Below, piece after piece: positions 53,088-56,560 of a stretch of DNA of 56,560 bases. The stretch is from Chara braunii (lineage: Eukaryota > Streptophyta > Charophyceae > Charales > Characeae): NCBI GenBank assembly GCA_003427395.1, contig BFEA01000301.1, positions 764,498-821,057 on the forward strand, in the 5' to 3' direction. A program made the position numbers and the translations under genes. Positions within the stretch are counted from its first letter, which is position 1; each line of letters starts with the position of its first letter. Under the pieces are notes generated by a model. It was not told the DNA's origin, did not search any database, and saw nothing but the letters and a program-made list of their open reading frames with translations.

Positions 53088-54789
53088 ACCCCACTTTCCT
53101 GTTGTCCTCGTATCCTCTACGCTCCCTCCTTTCTCCCGGTTCCTCCTCCTTCCCTTCCCGTCTCCTCCTGTCTCTTACTAGAGGGCGTGGCCAGGTGTGG
53201 TGAAGTCTCTTACAAGTTTCCCGCCTTCGTACTTCGAATTCGTAGAGTGATGATGTGTGCGCGCGGCAAAAATTCATCGTGGAGCGAATGCGAAGTTTAG
53301 CGCTGGAAAAAGCGCTTACCGGTTCGGCGCTAGCGCGTCGTCAAGACTGTTCATTCGTACAAAGGTCAGTACCAGTAGCACCTTCATTTTTTCCAGAGAC
53401 CGGTACTGGTCACTTTTAGGGTCAGCAAAATGCATTTTTTGGTTTGTCAATGGAGTTTCGGATGGACTGGTGGTCTTACCACCCACGTCCTGCTCATCAC
53501 ACAAATTTCCATCACTTTTTAGAAGATTTCTATCCATTCGTTTGGAATTTTTGTTGCAATCATGAGCTGAAATTTTACGGAAGTGAGATGAGATTCTGTC
53601 AAAATCATCATTTTGCAATCCTGCATGCCATGCACAAGTCACCCTCACACACGCCAGGAGGAGTTAAAGACACTAAAAAGTTAGTAAAAACACCGCCATG
53701 TCAAAATTGTCATTGCGAAAAAACAGCTTCCAGCTTTGACTTTTAAGACGCATAGGGAAAATCTAGCTAACAGAGTGTATCAACACTGCCCCGCATCAGA
53801 CTAAGCTACACAGTAACCCCCTGGCAGATGCCCCAAAATAGCACCTGAAAGAAAGGCTACGTCTTCGCAGGAGTGAAGTGGTGCAAGAGGACGGGAGAAA
53901 ACAGAAAAAGGCTCTGTGGGGTTCACATATGTCTTGTGGCACTCACAATGGATTTCGGCTTCTTCTCCTTTATTATTTTCTGCAAGTTTCACAAGACGCC
54001 ACCAAAGCCAACAAATACATATGAGCACCTGCGATCTGATTATGCCCCAACCTAGTTTCACATAACAAACCAAAACTGTGGCCCGCAAACAACAGGTTCA
54101 TCACAATGTTTCAGATGCCATACTCCCACACCGACATGAGAGGGAAATTGAAAAAATCGCACCAATTCAGTGAGCCTTGGTCCTACAAACCAGAAAACAA
54201 ATATGAACATCTACTTCTCACTAACAAACAAATTCTAGATGCCATGCTCCCAAACAACCTACACCAAGGCGAGCGAGCAATTGCAAAAGACAGTCAATTA
54301 AGAGCTGCGCAGTGCTATGAACACATACTCTTCAGTGCCTTACCTTTCCGAACTTTTTGAAATTGGACCTCTTCGGGAGGACTTCCAAAATTTATTCCCT
54401 GATGAATCTTTGCAATTCGTTAAGTTTTTAAGGATAGCGATCCGAAACTTCGCTTGTTACAGGTCCAACTGCAGTTCTCTCTTTTCTCCTTCCTCATAAT
54501 TTTTTTCTTCCTCATTATTCTTCAAATTGTTGCTTCACTATCACGGTCCAGTCCAATTTTTCCCCCTTTTCTTCCCAAATAAAAGAAATTCGAAACTGCT
54601 CCTCACACTGAAACGAAGAAATAGGATAAGGGTCTAGTACAAATCAAGTTTGATTTTTTAATGCATATTTCCTGAAATTTCCTCTTCTTCTTTGTACTCT
54701 TACCTCCAGTCTGTCTTCACATTGATTAGCAGTCTGTTACGTACACAGATAGTCCAATTGTCAGAAATCACAAAAGACCTGAGTACGGA
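53088..54789. other. Intergenic, no gene recognised
   Basis: Mixed to AT-rich sequence. At 53300-53410 are GCGCTAGCGCG and ACCAGTA/TACTGGT words like those of the LTRs elsewhere in the window. Frames of up to about 110 codons (53316-53648, 53444-53746, 54106-54360) lack domains. Confidence 0.55.
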
Positions 54790-55130
54790 TCCGGGCCGCC
54801 CGACCGACCGGCGCCTGCCCGGGGGAGGTCCTGGGCGGCCCGGTCGGGGGCCGGGCCCCCCCAGCACACTCACCTGTAGGGGATTTCAGACCCCGAATGG
54901 ACTTGTTTGTGCGTTGCCAGGGCCTACCGGGTCCGACCACGCCCAGAAAACGGCGCGTCGAGGCCGTGAGGCCTGCTTTTTTTTTTTGAATTTTGGACGG
55001 CCCTCCGGCCGTCGATCCTATCCATGATCGACGGCCAGAGGGCCGTTTGTTTTTGGAGGGAAAAGCAATGCCCCGTTTGAACATGCGATTGCCTGCGGCG
55101 GTCTGCATCGGCTTTCGAAACGGGGCCCCT
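54790..55130. repeat. GC-rich repeat with 21-bp near-perfect hairpin
   Basis: The arm ACGGCCCTCCGGCCGTCGATC-type sequence at 54997-55017 pairs with 55026-55046 at 20 of 21 positions, with an 8-nt loop. The left part is CCGGGCCGCC-rich. Architecture (GC-rich block, short A/T run, GATCG-core hairpin) resembles 43040-43330. No gene. Confidence 0.75.
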
Positions 55131-55149
55131 CCCCCAGCCGCCTGCCTTC

Positions 55150-55320
55150 GTCATTGCGTCCGTCCTTCGTCGAAGCAGCTGCGAGTTGTCGCCATCGCCT
55201 GGGACAGCCGTTGCCCGTCGCCCGTCGTCGAAGCTGCTGCCTGCCGTCGCCATCGCCTGGGACTGCCGTCGCCCGTCGTCGAAGCTGCTGCCTGCCAGCA
55301 TCCACTGCCGCCCGTCAACG
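55150..55320. repeat. Tandem repeat, period 57 bp
   Basis: GTCGCCATCGCCTGGGAC recurs at 55188 and 55245, with GTCGTCGAAGCTGCTGCCTG after each and a diverged first unit near 55160. Confidence 0.8.
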
Positions 55321-56560
55321 AGGACTGCCGGTCTCTTCTTCTTCTTCTTCTTCCCTCCTCCTCCTCCTCTTATTCTTCTGCTTCTTCTTCTCTCCTCCTC
55401 ATCCTCCCCCTCTCATCTTATTCTTCTTCTTCTTCATCTCTCGTCGTCCTCGTCCCCCTCATCTTCTTCCTCTTATTGTTCTCTCCTCCTCCTCCTCTAT
55501 ATCTTCTTTTTGAGAAGTTTTTTTTTTTTTTTTTTACATTCGTTCCTGATAGGTCGCGATATAACCGGCAGGTAAGAAACAAAAAAAAAAAAATGCTCCG
55601 CTCGTCATCATCTTCTTCTTCTTCTTCTTCTCTCCTCCACCGCCATACCCTAACGGCATACCGCGCCGCCATTCCCCTCCACCGCCGCCGAAACCCTAGC
55701 TGCCATTCTTTTTCTTCTTCTTCTTCTTCTTCTTCTTCTCTATTCCTCCGCCTCCCCCTCATCTTCTTCTCCTTCCTCTTGTCTCCTCCTCCTCTTCCGC
55801 CCATCTTCTTATGCTTCTTCTCCTTCTTCTTCTTCTTCTTCTTCTTCTTCTTGTAGGACCGCCGCCACAGCCCGTCGCCATACCCCGCCAGCACACCATA
55901 CCGCCCTGCGGCCGCCTCCATCTTCTCCATCGTATTGCAGGTCGCGTGAGGCGCGGCAGGTTTAAAAAAAAAAAAAAAAAAAACCTTCTTCTTCTTCTTC
56001 TTCTTTTCTCCTCCGCCTCCCCCTCATCTTCTTCTCCTTCCTCCTCTCTCCTCCTCTTCCGCCCATCTTCTTCTTCTTCTTCTTCTTCTTCTTCTTGTAG
56101 GAACCCCGCCACAGCCCGTCGCCATACCCCGCCAGCACACCATACCGCCCTGCCGCCGCCGCCATCTTCTCCATAGTATTGCAGGTCGCGTGAGGCGCGG
56201 AAGGTTTAAAAAAATAAATAAATAAAATCTTCATCTTCTTCTTCTTCTTCTTTTCTCCTCCGCCTCCACCTCATCTTCTTCTCCTTCCTCATCTCTCCTC
56301 CTCTTCCGCCCATCTTCTTCTTCTTCTTCTTCTTCTTCTTCTTCTCTCCTCCTCCGCCTCCCCCTCATCTGCTTCTCCTTCATCTTCTCTCCTCCTTCTC
56401 TTCCGCCCATCTTCTTCTTTTTCTTCTTCTTCTTCTTCTTCTTCTTCTTCTTCTTCTTCTTCTTCTTCTCTGCTCCTCCGCCTCCCCCTCATCTTCTCCT
56501 CCTTCCTCTTCTCTCCTCCTCTTCCGCCCATCTTCTTCTTCTTCTTCTTCTTCTTCTTCT
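55321..56560. repeat. (TTC)n polypyrimidine satellite with 244-bp higher-order unit
   Basis: Long (TTC)n and (CTC)n runs continue to the window end. A non-simple block, CCACAGCCCGTCGCCATACC to CGTGAGGCGCGG plus an A-run, occurs at 55866-55980 and 56109-56215 (spacing 244), each followed by CTTCTTCTCC..CCTCCGCC polypyrimidine. A weaker relative lies at 55640-55700. Lys/Glu-rich or Ser/Leu-rich frames here are repeat artefacts. Confidence 0.9.

Noticed and set aside
53801-54499. Possible exon cluster at the right side
   Set aside because: Short frames without recognisable domains; internal similarity (ATATGAGCACCT/ATATGAACATCT) suggests repeats.
44569-54637. AAGGGTCTAG at 44569 and 54628 as the LINE-2 target duplication
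   Set aside because: The left copy is 11 bp away from the poly(A) complement and the right copy would need a 3.3-kb 5' region; a 10-bp match over this distance is weak evidence.
55418-56531. Glu/Arg-rich or Ser/Leu-rich proteins
   Set aside because: They are translations of (TTC)n/(GAA)n repeats; all frames are open by composition.

Overview
The window is repeat-dominated nuclear DNA of a plant-lineage (streptophyte) eukaryote. Almost everything recognisable is retrotransposon: three Ty3/gypsy LTR elements with an initiator-Met-tRNA type primer site, two LINE copies, one non-autonomous poly(A) retroposon, and many tandem, palindromic and simple repeats. From memory the Gag and integrase wording is most like that of elements in the charophyte alga Chara; this is an inference I could not test. 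I found no convincing host protein gene, rRNA, functional tRNA or CRISPR array.

Layout. Positions 1-5333 are low-complexity and tandem DNA, including an array of about 72-nt monomers in alternating orientation (780-1645) and a (CT)n run. TE-1 (5334-15550, + strand) is a decayed Ty3/gypsy element with two LTRs, primer site, gag, protease, reverse transcriptase, a duplicated integrase and polypurine tract; its RNase H is deleted. Positions 15551-19476 hold diverged repeats and an 80-bp tandem array.

TE-2 (19477-42952, - strand) is a Ty3/gypsy element flanked by the 4-bp duplication GAGT and broken into pieces by three later insertions: TE-3 (23349-32151, + strand, complete but decayed Ty3/gypsy, duplication GAGG) inside the integrase; LINE-1 (32194-33692, - strand, 5'-truncated) in the integrase zinc finger; and RP-1 (34943-37936, + strand, poly(A)-tailed, 14-bp duplication) inside the reverse transcriptase. 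Joining the TE-2 pieces in order restores the expected domain order gag, protease remnant, RT, RNase H, integrase, chromodomain-like tail.

Positions 42953-44589 carry long hairpins and a dense microsatellite cluster. LINE-2 (44590 to about 53087, - strand) is nearly full length, with a long zinc-knuckle ORF1 and an endonuclease plus RT ORF2, both with stops or frameshifts. The right end (53088-56560) has hairpin sequence and a polypyrimidine (TTC)n satellite with a 244-bp higher-order unit.

The genes do not form a host pathway. Each element once encoded its own copying machinery; every autonomous copy here has lesions that should prevent function. The least explained items are the alternating palindrome array, retroposon RP-1, a 12-site ACGT-type minisatellite in the TE-1 leader, a tRNA-Glu-like Pol III promoter, and antisense splice-donor-like motifs shared by all three LTR families.
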